Assembly (NCBI GenBank): GCA_965216605.1
Contig: CBDCGG010000002.1
Coordinates: 620,001-684,000 of the forward strand
Origin: JABAAW01 sp965216605
GTDB lineage: Bacteria > Pseudomonadota > Alphaproteobacteria > JABAAW01
Direction: 5' to 3'
Length of the DNA: 64,000 bases
The position numbers were made by a program, and so were the translations under genes. Of the stretch, positions 52,874-62,950 are shown piece by piece (position 1 is the first letter of the stretch; the number at the start of each line of letters is the position of its first letter). Below the pieces are notes generated by a model. The model saw only the letters and a list, made by a program, of their open reading frames with translations. It had not been told where the DNA came from and made no database searches.

Positions 52874-53413
52874 ATGGCTTTGAAACAACAAAAAAAATAT
52901 TGTGTGCAAAAGGGTTTTGTTTTTGGCTCGCTGTTGTTCGGCGGCTTGTGGGCGGCGGGCGGATGGAGCGGCGGCGGTAGCGGGCTTTTTGTAGTTAGCG
53001 ATGCTATGGCACAGGATGCGGACGCTGCTGTGAAGTTTCGCAAAGCCCTGATGCAGGAGACGAAGGCATCGCTACAGGCGATGTCGTTGTTGTTGAAGGG
53101 GGAGGTTGCCGATCAGGAATCGTTTGCCTTGCAGGCGCAGATTCTTGCTCTTGCTTCGGCGCGTATGGGCGAGTCGTTTGTCTTCCGCACGCGCGGCTTG
53201 AGCGAAACCACATCCGCGCACCAGCGTGTTTGGACAGAGCAGGCGAAGTTCCGCAAGAAGATGGAGACATTCGCCAAGGACACCAAGGCTTTCGCACTCC
53301 TTGCCGCGCGCTCACCCTCTACCGCACCTAAAAAGATGGCTTCTGCTCTCAAGGGTTTGGCGCAGCAGTGCAAATCCTGTCATGATCGCTATCGCGTTGA
53401 GCATGATCACTAG
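52874..53413 (+). CDS. cytochrome c' family protein
   Basis: Periplasmic four-helix-bundle c-type cytochrome; family members bind NO or act in redox stress. A signal region (FVFGSLLFGGLWAAGG to DAMAQ, cleavage near residue 47) precedes AVKFRKALMQETKASLQAMS and LLLKGEV, RVWTEQAKFRKKMETF, and the C-terminal heme site CKSCHDRYR, the typical place for cytochrome c'. GAGGAGG seven bases upstream supports ATG 52874. The Gly-rich signal (GGWSGGGSG) is unusual. trkH follows 39 bases after it. Confidence 0.88.
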   Translation: MALKQQKKYCVQKGFVFGSLLFGGLWAAGGWSGGGSGLFVVSDAMAQDADAAVKFRKALMQETKASLQAMSLLLKGEVADQESFALQAQILALASARMGESFVFRTRGLSETTSAHQRVWTEQAKFRKKMETFAKDTKAFALLAARSPSTAPKKMASALKGLAQQCKSCHDRYRVEHDH

Positions 53414-53452
53414 CAGATTCTCGGCTCGATCGAGGTATTATCCAAGGACATT

Positions 53453-54916
53453 ATGATGTCGGGCTTGCAGCTTGTGATGGCGGCGCAGGGGATTATTCTG
53501 CTCGCCTTGTCGTTGGTTATGTTGGTACCTGCGGCGGTCGATTTCTTGGCATCCGACGATTCCTTCCGCGCGTTTCTGCTTGCCTCAAGCATTGCTTGTG
53601 TTTTGGGGGGGACGGTGTTTTTGGCATCGATGCGATCGCTCACCGGCACGCGCGCGCGCGTTTCTTACCGAGATTCGTTTTTGATCATGATCGGCGCGTG
53701 GGTAGTCGCGGGGTCTTTCGGAGGATTGCCTTTTGTCTTTGCTATCGAGGATTTCTCTTATGTCAACGCTCTGTTTGAATCCATGTCGGGGCTGACGACT
53801 ACGGGCTCGACCGTGCTGACGGGCTTGGATACGCTTCCTACAGGCTTGCTGTTGTGGCGTTCGTTGTTGCAGTGGGTGGGGGGGATCGGCATCATTCTGA
53901 CGACGGTCTTGTTGTTTCCTTTGTTGCGCGTGGGAGGCATGCAGTTGTTCCGTGTCGAGCTTGCGGGGCAGGGCGAGAAAGCCGTTGCGCGATTGGGACA
54001 GCTTGTTGCGTGGATTGTGGTTATCTATGCGGGACTGACTTTTTGTTGCGGTTTTTTGTACTGGCTGTTTGACATGTCGTTGTTCGATGCCGTGAACCAC
54101 GCCATGACAACCGTGGCTACGGGAGGATTTTCCACGCACGACGAGTCGTTTGGTTTTTTCGATGACGCGCGAATCGAGACGGTAGCGGTTATTTTCATGA
54201 TTTTGGGATCGTTGCCGTTGGTGTTGTATTTGCAGATTCTGCTGGGGCGCGGCAAGCGTTTTCTGTTGGACGAGCAGGTGAGGTGGTTTCTGCCGATTTT
54301 GCTGTTTATCGTGGCGGTGGCGTTCTTTCCGCTGGCTGCTGAGCCGCACTTGGGGGTTGGTGCGGCTTTGCGGGCGAGTGTATTTAACATGACCTCGTTG
54401 ATGACGGGGACGGGCTATGTATCCGAGGATTACAGCAATTGGGGGGCGTGGGCGATTTCGTTCTGTCTGTTTGTGATGTTTATAGGGGGCTGTGCGGGGT
54501 CTACGAGTTGCGGCATTAAGATTTTTCGGATCATTATTTTATTCAAGACGGCGTTGTTGCAGATGCGTCAGATGCTGCAGCCTAGGCGTGTATTTACGAT
54601 GATGTATAATGGGCGGGCTGTTCCGCCTACTATTGGGCATGCGGTGATGGGATATTTTTTCATTTTGTTTTTGTTTTTCGGGTTTTTGTCGGTGTGTTTG
54701 GGGTTTACGGGGTTGGATTTTCTCACGGCGATTTCGGGCTCGGCTACGGCATTGGCGAATGTGGGGCCGGGCTTGGGGGGGGTGATTGGGCCTAGCGGAA
54801 GTTTCTCGGTACTGCCTGATTCGGCGAAGTTGATGATGGTGGCGGGGATGTTGTTGGGAAGGTTGGAGTTTTTTGCTATCTTGATGATCTTTGCTCCTAC
54901 CTTTTGGAGAGGGTGA
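53453..54916 (+). CDS. trkH: Trk-type potassium uptake membrane protein
   Basis: Potassium-translocating subunit with four pore-loop repeats: FESMSGLTTTGSTVL, AMTTVATGGFSTHDESF, MTSLMTGTGYVSED and SGSATALANVGPGLG hold the four selectivity Gly residues (TTTGS, ATGGF, TGTGY, NVGPG). About ten membrane segments are seen in 487 residues. Regulatory TrkA (NAD-binding) is not nearby. Either of two adjacent ATG codons could be the start. From here to about 55700 the DNA is GT-rich. The alaS locus begins six bases after its stop. Confidence 0.95.
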   Translation: MMSGLQLVMAAQGIILLALSLVMLVPAAVDFLASDDSFRAFLLASSIACVLGGTVFLASMRSLTGTRARVSYRDSFLIMIGAWVVAGSFGGLPFVFAIEDFSYVNALFESMSGLTTTGSTVLTGLDTLPTGLLLWRSLLQWVGGIGIILTTVLLFPLLRVGGMQLFRVELAGQGEKAVARLGQLVAWIVVIYAGLTFCCGFLYWLFDMSLFDAVNHAMTTVATGGFSTHDESFGFFDDARIETVAVIFMILGSLPLVLYLQILLGRGKRFLLDEQVRWFLPILLFIVAVAFFPLAAEPHLGVGAALRASVFNMTSLMTGTGYVSEDYSNWGAWAISFCLFVMFIGGCAGSTSCGIKIFRIIILFKTALLQMRQMLQPRRVFTMMYNGRAVPPTIGHAVMGYFFILFLFFGFLSVCLGFTGLDFLTAISGSATALANVGPGLGGVIGPSGSFSVLPDSAKLMMVAGMLLGRLEFFAILMIFAPTFWRG

Positions 54917-54922
54917 TTTACC

Positions 54923-57549
54923 ATGAGTATGAAAACGAGCGGTATGAAAACGAGCGGTGTGAAAATGAGCGCGGACGAGCTACGCGAGAAGTTTCTCAAG
55001 TTTTTTGAGGAGCGGGGGCATACGCGGGTTGCGTCTTCGTCGTTAGTTCCTGAGAACGATCCTAGTTTGATGTTTACGAACTCTGGGATGGTGCAGTTTA
55101 AGAATGTGTTTACGGGCTTGGAGAAGCGCAGTTACAAGCGTGCGGTCACGGCGCAGAAATGTTTGCGTGCGGGAGGGAAGCATAACGATTTGGAGAATGT
55201 GGGTTATACAAAGCGGCATCATACTTTTTTCGAGATGCTGGGAAATTTCTCGTTTGGCGATTATTTTAAGAAGGAGGCGATTAAGTATGCGTGGGATTTT
55301 CTAACGAAGGAGTTAGAGTTGGATAAAACGAAATTAATAGCGACTGTGTATCACGAGGACAAGGAGGCGTTTGAGCTATGGAAGAAATTTTTGCCGGAGG
55401 ATAAGATTATTAAGATTGCTACTTCGGACAACTTTTGGCAGATGGGGGATTCGGGACCGTGCGGGCCTTGCTCGGAGATTTTTTACGATAATGGCGAGCG
55501 GGAGAAGGGGGAGGTAGATGGGGTTGAGATATGGAACTTGGTGTTTATGCAGTATGACTTGCAGGATGGTAAGAGGACAGATTTACCGAAGCCTTGCGTT
55601 GATACGGGGATGGGGTTGGAAAGGATGCTGGCGGTACTGGAGGGGAAAAGCGACAACTACGACACAAACCTCTTTGCGCCAATAGTTAAATCTGTTTGCG
55701 ATAAGCTGGAGTTAAAAGGCAAGCCTTTTGCCGAGGGTAGCGAGCAGCGCAATAGTCTTAAAGTCATTGCCGATCATGCGCGCGCTTGTGCTTTTATGAT
55801 AGGGGATGGAATCATACCTTCCAACGAAGGCAGAGGGTTATGTTTTACGGCGTATTATTACGCCGCGAGCATGAGGCATGCTAAAAAAATTGATCGTCGT
55901 CCTCCAATATTTCATACCACAACCATGCTTTCTTGATAGTTTTACGATAATTTTTTATGATGGTGATGTTTTAACAAAAGAATTAAAACGATTACAATTC
56001 TATTGTGTATCACATACAAACAGAAGAGAACTTTTTTATAACAAAGCTTTAGACAAAGGTACAAAATTTTTGGAATAAAAAATTGCTAAAAATCCTAACA
56101 TGAAAAAACTAAATGGCGAGATTGCTTTTAGCTCTACGATACTTACGGTTTTCCGCTCGACCTTACCGAAGATGTTTTGCGTGAAAAGGTATGATTGTTG
56201 ATAAAGCGGGTTTTGATGCGGCGATGGAACAACAAAAAGCACGCGGACGCGCCGCTTGGATTGGTTCAGGTGAAAAAGCCTCAGAAAAGCGGTTTGGTTT
56301 GAACTTGCCGAAAGGTTAAGAAAAAACGACTTTTTTTCACTAGAAACGAAACAACAATATTAAACTTCGAAATAGAAGCTATTGTGAAAGATGGAGAAAA
56401 GTTAAAATTTTAAAAAAGAAGAAAAGGGAATTTAATTTTGAAAGACACCCTTTTACGCAGAATCAGGAGGGCAAAGAGGAGATTGCGGATATAACGTATC
56501 ATCGATAGGAAATTCGAAGACAATTTGAGGTTACCGACACGCAATACGCGCATAACAAACACTTCATCCTTCATCACGGACATATCAAGGAGGGGGAGTT
56601 GGCTGTTGGAAATGAAGTTATTTGCAAATTGATATTTTCTCGTCGCAAGTATCTGAATTCATCATTCAGTGACACATCTTTTGCATGCCGCTTTGCGCCA
56701 AGTTTTAGGTTCGCAAGTCAAAAAGGTTCACAAATCACGAGCAAATACCTACGCTTTGATTTCAATCACGATGCTCCTCTGACAGAAGAAGACAAAAAAG
56801 AATAGAGCGTTTTTGTTAATGAACGTTGCCTAGAATCACTATCCGTAAAAATCGAAGACAAATGTCGCGCAAAGATGCAGACAAGCAGGAGCTATCGCCC
56901 TCTTTGGAGAAAAATATGAGAGAAAGTGCGTGTCGTGACAATAGGTAAAGGTCGGTTTCCTGTATCTGTGGAGCTTTGCGGTGGCACGCATGTTAAGACA
57001 ACTTCAGAAATCGGCAAGTTTCATATTATCTCCGAAAGCTCTGTTGCTTCAGGTATTCGTCGTATCGAAGCCGTCGCCGGTCCCGCCCTCGCAGATTATT
57101 GGGAGCAACAAAATTCCGAAGCGCAAACAGAAAACATCTCATTACGCGATCAAAACAAAAAACTACAAGCCGAGTTAAAGCACGCGCGCGAATCTTCCCT
57201 CATCGCAAAAAGCAACGAAAGTGACAGTAACATGGTACGCAACCTTGGCGAACTCCAGCCCAAAGAGCTCAAGCCCCTCGCCGACCGCATCCTCAAACAA
57301 GATAAACTCCCCGCCATAGCCCTCGCCGCGCATTACGAAGGCAAGGTCTCCCTCCTGCTCGCCCTCTCGCCCGCAAGCGCACAAAAACACTCCGCCGTAA
57401 CCCTGCTAGAGCCCGCGCAGAAAATCCTGCAAGCCAAAGGCGGAGGAAAACCCTCCCTCGCGCAAATCGGCTCGCAACTCCCCAACAAGCTCCCCGAAGC
57501 ATTAAAATCTCTCGAACAATCGCTCAAGAAAATCGACACGAAAAATTAG
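54923..57549 (+). pseudogene. alaS: alanyl-tRNA synthetase with a frameshifted middle
   Basis: The locus spans 2,627 bases, the length of a normal alaS (about 875 codons). The first 320 codons are intact and include the class II core: FEERGHTRVASSSLVPENDP, GYTKRHHTFFEMLGNFSFGD (motif 2) and CVDTGMGLERMLAVL (motif 3). A one-base shift at about 55838 (AGAGGG before TTATG) ends the match; GYVLRRII continues in another frame. To about 56920 fragments in alternating frames still read LYDTYGFPLDLTEDVL, DKAGFDAAMEQQKARGRAAW and ITSKYLRFDFNHDAPLTEED. From 56926 the frame is intact again, with CGGTHV (editing/zinc site) and the C-Ala domain. AlaRS is essential, so a second copy, or an assembly error here, is expected. 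Confidence 0.85.
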
Positions 57550-57578
57550 CCATAAAATTCTAAACTCTCGCCAATCTC

Positions 57579-58910
57579 ATGCCCCGCGTCCTCGCCATAG
57601 AAACCTCGTGCGACGAAACCTCCGTCGCCATCCTGTGCGGTAGCGCAGAAGCCCCCATCCTAGAAGCGCACTGCACCCTCTCGCACGCGCGCAAAACGCA
57701 AGCCTACGGCGGTATCGTCCCCGAAATAGTCGCCAGAGAACACCTGCAATACCTAGAACCCCTCATCGCACACACCCTCGCGCAAAGCCTACACACCCTA
57801 GACGATATCGACCTCATCGCCGCCACCTGCGGCCCAGGACTGATGGGCGGACTCGTCATCGGAGCTACGACCGCCAAAACAATCGCGCTCGCACGCAACC
57901 TCCCCTTCGTTCCCGTAAACCACCTCGAAGGACACGCCCTCTCGCCGCGCCTCTCCGCCCTCACCGAAACTCCACTCCAACATCCCCCCCAACAACCCGC
58001 GCACCCCCCCGCGCAACCCCCCGCGCAACAACCCGCCTTCCCCTACCTCCTCCTCCTCGTATCTGGAGGACACTGCCAACTGCTGCTCGTCCTGAAACCC
58101 GCCCGCTACCAAACGCTAGGACAAACGCGCGACGACTCCGCCGGCGAGTGTCTCGACAAAGGCGCGCGCTTGCTAGGATTATCCGAAGCCTCAGGAGCAG
58201 CCCTAGAAGCCGCCGCCCAAAAAGGAAACGCCAACCGATTCGCAGCAGAAATCACAACCCTCCCCCAACCCATGCGTCATACCGACAATTGCGACTTCTC
58301 CTTTTCAGGACTCAAGAGCGCGCTCGCCCGCGCCCTCGTTGCTAGAAACCTCACCGCACAACAACAACAGGACGGAGCAGCCGCCTTGCAAAAAGCCGTC
58401 TTCGCTCATCTCACCGAGCGCAGCGACAAAGCCCTGCAAAATCTGATGGCGCAAAAAACAAATATCAAAACAAATATTAAAGAAAATATTAAAGCCTTCG
58501 CCGTCGCAGGAGGCGTCGCCGCCAATCGCACCCTCTACGCGCAGTTACAAGGTGTCGCAGAAAAATACAGCCTCCCCTTCTTCTGCCCGCGCGGAGAACT
58601 CTGTACCGACAACGCCGCCATGATCGCCTACGCCGCCCTCGCACGCCTCGAATCTCCCTTACCAGACTCCTCTCTACCCTCCCCACTAGATTCGCCACTA
58701 GACTCGCCGCTACACTCGCCACTAGACTCTCTTGCCTTTCCTGTGCGTCCGCGCTGGTATTTATCTGCAAGTACAGACAGCACAAAAGCGTACGTACGTC
58801 CTTCTTTAAGCGTACGGACAGCGTGTAAAAAATCTCCGCACAAGACAACAAGCTCGCCTGCAACCCTTGCGTCTGCAACCCTTGCGCCTGCGGAGGTTTT
58901 GAAATCGTGA
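57579..58910 (+). CDS. tsaD: tRNA N6-threonylcarbamoyladenosine synthase subunit TsaD
   Basis: Transfers threonylcarbamoyl to A37 of ANN-decoding tRNAs together with TsaB/TsaE. The N-terminal RVLAIETSCDETSVAI, the metal-binding NHLEGHALS (two His), LLVSGGHCQLLLV, CDFSFSGLKSALAR, AVAGGVAANR and CTDNAAMIAYA are all present. At 443 residues it is about 100 longer than usual because of Pro/Gln repeats (PPAQPPAQQPAF, about 57985-58040), a NIKTNIKENIK repeat (about 58455-58490), a SPLDSPLDSPLHSPLDS repeat (about 58680-58730) and a Ser/Thr/Ala-rich tail. Its stop overlaps the gpsA GTG. Confidence 0.95.
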   Translation: MPRVLAIETSCDETSVAILCGSAEAPILEAHCTLSHARKTQAYGGIVPEIVAREHLQYLEPLIAHTLAQSLHTLDDIDLIAATCGPGLMGGLVIGATTAKTIALARNLPFVPVNHLEGHALSPRLSALTETPLQHPPQQPAHPPAQPPAQQPAFPYLLLLVSGGHCQLLLVLKPARYQTLGQTRDDSAGECLDKGARLLGLSEASGAALEAAAQKGNANRFAAEITTLPQPMRHTDNCDFSFSGLKSALARALVARNLTAQQQQDGAAALQKAVFAHLTERSDKALQNLMAQKTNIKTNIKENIKAFAVAGGVAANRTLYAQLQGVAEKYSLPFFCPRGELCTDNAAMIAYAALARLESPLPDSSLPSPLDSPLDSPLHSPLDSLAFPVRPRWYLSASTDSTKAYVRPSLSVRTACKKSPHKTTSSPATLASATLAPAEVLKS

Positions 58911-59938
58911 CAGGTGTCGTTGCGCTCTTGGGGGCGGGGTCGTGGGGAACGGCGCTAGCTTGCACGCTTAGCTACCTGCCGCCCTCTGTGCGCCCGCAGG
59001 CGATCCGACTCTGGGGGCGCGACAAAGCGTTGATGGAAAGTATGGCAAGCACGCGCGAAAACGCTCGTTACCTGCCCGACTTTCCTCTGCCTGCTCTGAT
59101 TACACCCACGGCGGACTTGAAAAAAGCCTTAGAAGATGCGGAGAAAATCTTCTTGGTCGTGCCTGCGCAACATATCGCCTCGCTGCTTGCCACTCTGCCC
59201 TTGCCATCGTCGGTCTCGGTTGTGGTGGGGTGCGCGAAGGGTATCGAGGTGGCGAGCGGCAGGTTCGTCTCCGAGATCGTAGCTGAGCATTGTCCTCGTC
59301 TTGCCTACGCAGTGCTGTCGGGACCCAGCTTCTCGGCAGATGTCGCGCGCCGTCTACCGATCGCGGTCACCGTAGCCAGCAAAGATCTTTCGCTTGCAAG
59401 TACGCTTTGCAACGCATGGTCGCACGATCGCTTCCGCCTGTACGCGTCGGACGATGTGTGCGGTGTAGAGATCGGCGGGGCTTGCAAGAATGTGCTCGCG
59501 CTCGCTTGTGGCATCGTCGAAGGACGCAAGCTGGGGTTGAGCGCGCGTGCCGCCCTGACGACGCGCGCCTTGGCAGAAATCGGTCGCTTCGCGGTTGCCA
59601 GCGGTGCAAAGGAAGAGACGCTGAGTGGACTTTCGGGATGGGGAGATGCGTTGCTCACTTGCACGAGCACGCGCTCGCGCAACTACGCTTTCGGCTGCGC
59701 GCTCGGCGCGGGTGAGGGAGAGAAAGATTCGGTCAAGCGTCTGCTCGCGCGCTCTGGCACGGTAGAGGGGGTTTGGACAGCGCGCGCGCTACAAAAACGA
59801 GCCGCCTCGATAGGGCTGGATTTACAGCGCGATTTGCCGATTCTCTCGTGCGTCGCCGCCATCTTGGACGAGACGATGACGATCGACGAGGCGTTGCAAG
59901 GATTGTTCGCGCGTCCGCTGGTAGCAGAGCGGCGTTGA
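58907..59938 (+). CDS. gpsA: glycerol-3-phosphate dehydrogenase [NAD(P)+]
   Basis: Reduces dihydroxyacetone phosphate to sn-glycerol 3-phosphate for phospholipid synthesis. The dinucleotide motif GAGSWGTALA is at residues 9-18, followed by LSGPSFSADVARRLPIAV, the active-site region GVEIGGACKNVLALACGIVE, and LSGLSGWGDALLTCTSTRSRN. Length (343) is normal. The GTG start overlaps tsaD by four bases, a common gene pair in Alphaproteobacteria (tsaD-gpsA). Confidence 0.96.
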   Translation: MTGVVALLGAGSWGTALACTLSYLPPSVRPQAIRLWGRDKALMESMASTRENARYLPDFPLPALITPTADLKKALEDAEKIFLVVPAQHIASLLATLPLPSSVSVVVGCAKGIEVASGRFVSEIVAEHCPRLAYAVLSGPSFSADVARRLPIAVTVASKDLSLASTLCNAWSHDRFRLYASDDVCGVEIGGACKNVLALACGIVEGRKLGLSARAALTTRALAEIGRFAVASGAKEETLSGLSGWGDALLTCTSTRSRNYAFGCALGAGEGEKDSVKRLLARSGTVEGVWTARALQKRAASIGLDLQRDLPILSCVAAILDETMTIDEALQGLFARPLVAERR

Positions 59939-59953
59939 GGAAAATTCAGTTTT

Positions 59954-60610
59954 TTAGGTGCAATTTTTGTTGGTATTTGTGTTCCACATCGTTTGAGGAT
60001 TGCATCGCCTACGGAGCTCATCGTCTGCGTTCATGACGCAGAGTCGGACGGTGGCGAGGAAGATTTCTCCGTCGTTGTCTTTGAAGATTCTTCTCATCGG
60101 CACGAGCTCGAATAGAGTTTTTCCGCTAGCGATCTGTTTGACCGAGAGCGGTCGATTTTTTAGCGCGAAGGCGATGCGTCGATCGAAGTTTTTGTAGTGC
60201 TCGCGCCAGTCTTTGCGGTGTGGCGGGACGGGATGTCGCGCCAGCACTTCGCGGTAGAGTTTTTCGAATTCTTTTGTTGTGGGCGTTTGTTTGCCGAGTT
60301 GTTCTTGGAACCAGAAGGCTGTCAGCAGCAGCAGGTCGGAGAGGATGACGGCGTATCCTTCCCATCGGCAGATCTCCATTTTGTTTTGGAAGCAGGGGTC
60401 TTTGAGCGCGGCGAAGCTGAGTTTTCCCATACGGGCGTTGCAGTAGGAGTAGGCGCATTTTTGCGCGATGTAGGCAGCGTTTTTGTCGAGGAAGTGGAGC
60501 AGCTGTTCGCGCGTCGTGATTTTGGCGAGAGGGGTAAATCTGTGGGCGAGCCACCACGGCAGGTTTAGCAGCGCGAAGCGGGAGGGGAGGCAGGCGAGGA
60601 GGCGATTCAT
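59954..60610 (-). CDS. hypothetical protein, 218 aa
   Basis: Not recognised. A basic, aromatic-rich protein without signal peptide; recognisable stretches include CAYSYCNARMGKLSFAALKD, CRWEGYAVILSDLLLLTAFW and RRIAFALKNRPLSVKQIASG. A modest hydrophobic segment (residues about 88-103) could be a buried helix. Cys residues are fairly frequent. The ATG at 60610 lacks a ribosome-binding site and lies next to a heptamer tandem repeat. It converges with gpsA, with only 15 bases between them. Length and codon structure suggest a real gene. Confidence 0.6.
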   Translation of the reverse strand: MNRLLACLPSRFALLNLPWWLAHRFTPLAKITTREQLLHFLDKNAAYIAQKCAYSYCNARMGKLSFAALKDPCFQNKMEICRWEGYAVILSDLLLLTAFWFQEQLGKQTPTTKEFEKLYREVLARHPVPPHRKDWREHYKNFDRRIAFALKNRPLSVKQIASGKTLFELVPMRRIFKDNDGEIFLATVRLCVMNADDELRRRCNPQTMWNTNTNKNCT

Positions 60611-60619
60611 AGTTTAGGC

Positions 60620-60661
60620 GAATGGCGAATGGCGAATGGCGAATGGCGGAGGGCGGAGGGC
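60620..60661. repeat. 7-bp microsatellite-like repeat
   Basis: GAATGGC repeats four times (60620-60647), followed by two GGAGGGC units (60648-60661), a one-step variant of the same period. It lies just upstream of the unknown 218-residue gene and could vary in length between strains. Confidence 0.85.
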
Positions 60662-60843
60662 GTGGGTTTTGTTGTTGCGGCGGAGTTTAGCATGGCTAGT
60701 GCGCAAAGCTGTTGCGTAAGGTGATTTTTGCTCGCCTCGTCATTTTTTTTTGCTGCGTGTTGCGCATCACGAATTTGTGTGCTACAAAATACCTGCCAAA
60801 TGTTCGTAACCGAACTTACAGAAAACAAGGAGGTGTAAGAGCT

Positions 60844-61092
60844 ATGGCAAGCAAAAACGAAAAACACTGGACAAAAACTAGGACGCTGATGTGGATTGTG
60901 CTCGCAATATGGGCATTTTTCAGTTTCGGCATCCACGCTTTTGTCGAGAAACTTAACACGATAAGCTTTCTGGGCTTTCCGCTGGGATTCTACATGGCTT
61001 CCCAAGGAGCGCTGATCGCTTTTGTCGTTTTGATCTTTTGGTATGTCCGCAGACAGCAGAAGATCGATGAAGAATTTGACTTTCACGAGTAA
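60844..61092 (+). CDS. DUF4212 small membrane subunit of a sodium:solute symporter
   Basis: An 82-residue protein with two membrane segments (TLMWIVLAIWAFFSFGIHAF and FYMASQGALIAFVVLIFWYV) and the family pattern FPLGFYMASQG. DUF4212 proteins are encoded directly before sodium:solute symporters of the VC_2705 type and probably form a complex with them. AAGGAGGTG nine bases before ATG 60844 fixes the start; the frame is open further upstream. It is 14 bases from the symporter gene. Confidence 0.9.
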   Translation: MASKNEKHWTKTRTLMWIVLAIWAFFSFGIHAFVEKLNTISFLGFPLGFYMASQGALIAFVVLIFWYVRRQQKIDEEFDFHE

Positions 61093-61106
61093 CAGGAGAA
61101 AAACTC

Positions 61107-62897
61107 ATGAGCAAGAAAAAAGGCTTTATCGAGAACCTGGGACGTATCTACGGGTTCTACACGCTAGGCTTTTTGGGCTTCGTCGTCATTATGGCGGTGC
61201 TCGAACAGCTGGGCGTTCCGAACAAGGTCATCGGATATTTGTTTATCGCGATGACCATTGGCATCTACGCAGTGATCGGAGTTTTGGCTCGCACGGCGCA
61301 GGTGAGCCAATACTATGTCGCGGGCAGAGAGGTTCCTCCTGTCTTCAATGGCATGTCTACGGCTGCCGACTGGATGTCGGGGGCGTCGTTCGTTGGGATG
61401 GCGGGTCTCCTCTACACCAGGGGTTACGACGGTCTCGCGTTCGTTGTCGGTTGGACGGGGGGCTATGTATTAGTCGCCGTTCTGCTTGCGCCGTATCTGC
61501 GTAAGTTCGGTGCCTACACGGTTCCCGACTTTCTGGGATCGCGCTACGGCGGCAACACGGCGCGTCTGATCGGCATCCTCGTGCTGTTCTGTTGCTCCTT
61601 CACCTATGTGACGGCGCAGGCATATGCGACAGGCATCATCACCTCGCGATTCTTGGGGATTCCCTTTGAATGGGCTGTGTTCTTCGGGCTGACGGGAATT
61701 CTTGTCTGCTCGATGTTCGGCGGTATGCGAGGGGTTACTTGGACGCAGGTTGCTCAGTACATCGTGCTGATCATTGCCTACATGCTTCCGGTCGTGATTC
61801 TTTCCTACAAGGTCACGGGTGTTCCTGTCCCGCAGTTGATGTACGGCGGCGTGCTGGAAAAGATCACGGCGTTGGAGATCAGTGCCGGGTTTGACAAGCT
61901 GACTACCGCACCCTTCAATTACTACGACTCAGCCAATAAGTTGAACTTTTTTGGCTTGATCGCTTGTTTGATGATGGGAACGGCGGCGTTGCCTCACATT
62001 CTGATGCGCTTCTTCACTACTCCCAGTGTTAAAGCGGCGCGTCTGTCGGTGGGGTGGGCGATGTTGTTCATCTTCCTGCTCTACTTTACAGCACCGGCTT
62101 ACGCCACTTTTGCAAAGTACGAGATCTACACCAATGTGATCGGCTCGCAGATCACGGCTCTGCCCGACTGGGTTTCGCTGTGGAGCAATGTCGGCAACCT
62201 CTTGACGATTACGGATCTCAACGGCAACGGCATTCTTGAACACGGCGAGTTTGTCATTAAAGGCGACATCGTCGTTTTGGCAACCCCTGAGATCGCGGGC
62301 TTGCCCTATGTGATCGCGGGGTTGGTTGCTGCGGGGGGGCTGGCAGCCGCGCTATCTACTGCCGACGGGCTCTTGCTCGCTATCGCCAACGCCTTCAGCC
62401 ACGATGTGTACTATCGCATGGTGAACCCGAAGGCGACTCCGCGAAAGCGTCTGATAGTCTCGCGTGCATTGCTGGTGATTATCGCCTTCTTTGCCGCTTG
62501 GCTGGCAAGCACGAAGCCTTCCGACATCCTCTCGATGGTTGCGTGGGCTTTCTCCATCGCAGCCTCAGGGCTGTTTCCGGCACTTGTGCTGGGAATCTGG
62601 TGGAAGCGTGTCAACACGCCGGGCGCCATATCGGGCATGCTCGTCGGCTTCGGCGTGTGCATGTGGTACTTGGTCGGCACTCGCTATGGGATCTTATTTC
62701 CGTGGCTGTTCGGCGAGGGCGGACTAGAACTGTGGTTCGGTGTACAAAACATCTCGGCGGGGCTGTTCGGCATTCCTGCTGGGTTAGTTACCATGGTCGT
62801 CGTCAGCTTGCTGACGAAAGCCCCTTCGATGGAGATGCAACGCTTCATCGACGAGTTGCGCATCCCGCGCGGAAAAATCTTGGCGAAGAACCAGTAA
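61107..62897 (+). CDS. sodium:solute symporter (SSS family, VC_2705/ActP-like)
   Basis: A 596-residue inner-membrane cotransporter, likely for a short-chain carboxylate such as acetate; the substrate is not proven. Thirteen or so membrane segments are seen, with SQYYVAGREVPPVFNGMSTA, ADWMSGASFVGMAGLLY, PYLRKFGAYTVPDFLGSRYG and GLAAALSTADGLLLAIANAF as SSS signatures, including sodium-site Ser/Thr residues. An insertion with an EF-hand-like DLNGNGILEHGEF loop lies around residues 370-385. AGGAG precedes the ATG by nine bases. A clear terminator follows. Confidence 0.92.
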   Translation: MSKKKGFIENLGRIYGFYTLGFLGFVVIMAVLEQLGVPNKVIGYLFIAMTIGIYAVIGVLARTAQVSQYYVAGREVPPVFNGMSTAADWMSGASFVGMAGLLYTRGYDGLAFVVGWTGGYVLVAVLLAPYLRKFGAYTVPDFLGSRYGGNTARLIGILVLFCCSFTYVTAQAYATGIITSRFLGIPFEWAVFFGLTGILVCSMFGGMRGVTWTQVAQYIVLIIAYMLPVVILSYKVTGVPVPQLMYGGVLEKITALEISAGFDKLTTAPFNYYDSANKLNFFGLIACLMMGTAALPHILMRFFTTPSVKAARLSVGWAMLFIFLLYFTAPAYATFAKYEIYTNVIGSQITALPDWVSLWSNVGNLLTITDLNGNGILEHGEFVIKGDIVVLATPEIAGLPYVIAGLVAAGGLAAALSTADGLLLAIANAFSHDVYYRMVNPKATPRKRLIVSRALLVIIAFFAAWLASTKPSDILSMVAWAFSIAASGLFPALVLGIWWKRVNTPGAISGMLVGFGVCMWYLVGTRYGILFPWLFGEGGLELWFGVQNISAGLFGIPAGLVTMVVVSLLTKAPSMEMQRFIDELRIPRGKILAKNQ

Positions 62898-62950
62898 TGG
62901 GTTTGAGCCTAACTAGCTAACGCAGGGTCTTCGTGCCTTGCGAGGACATA

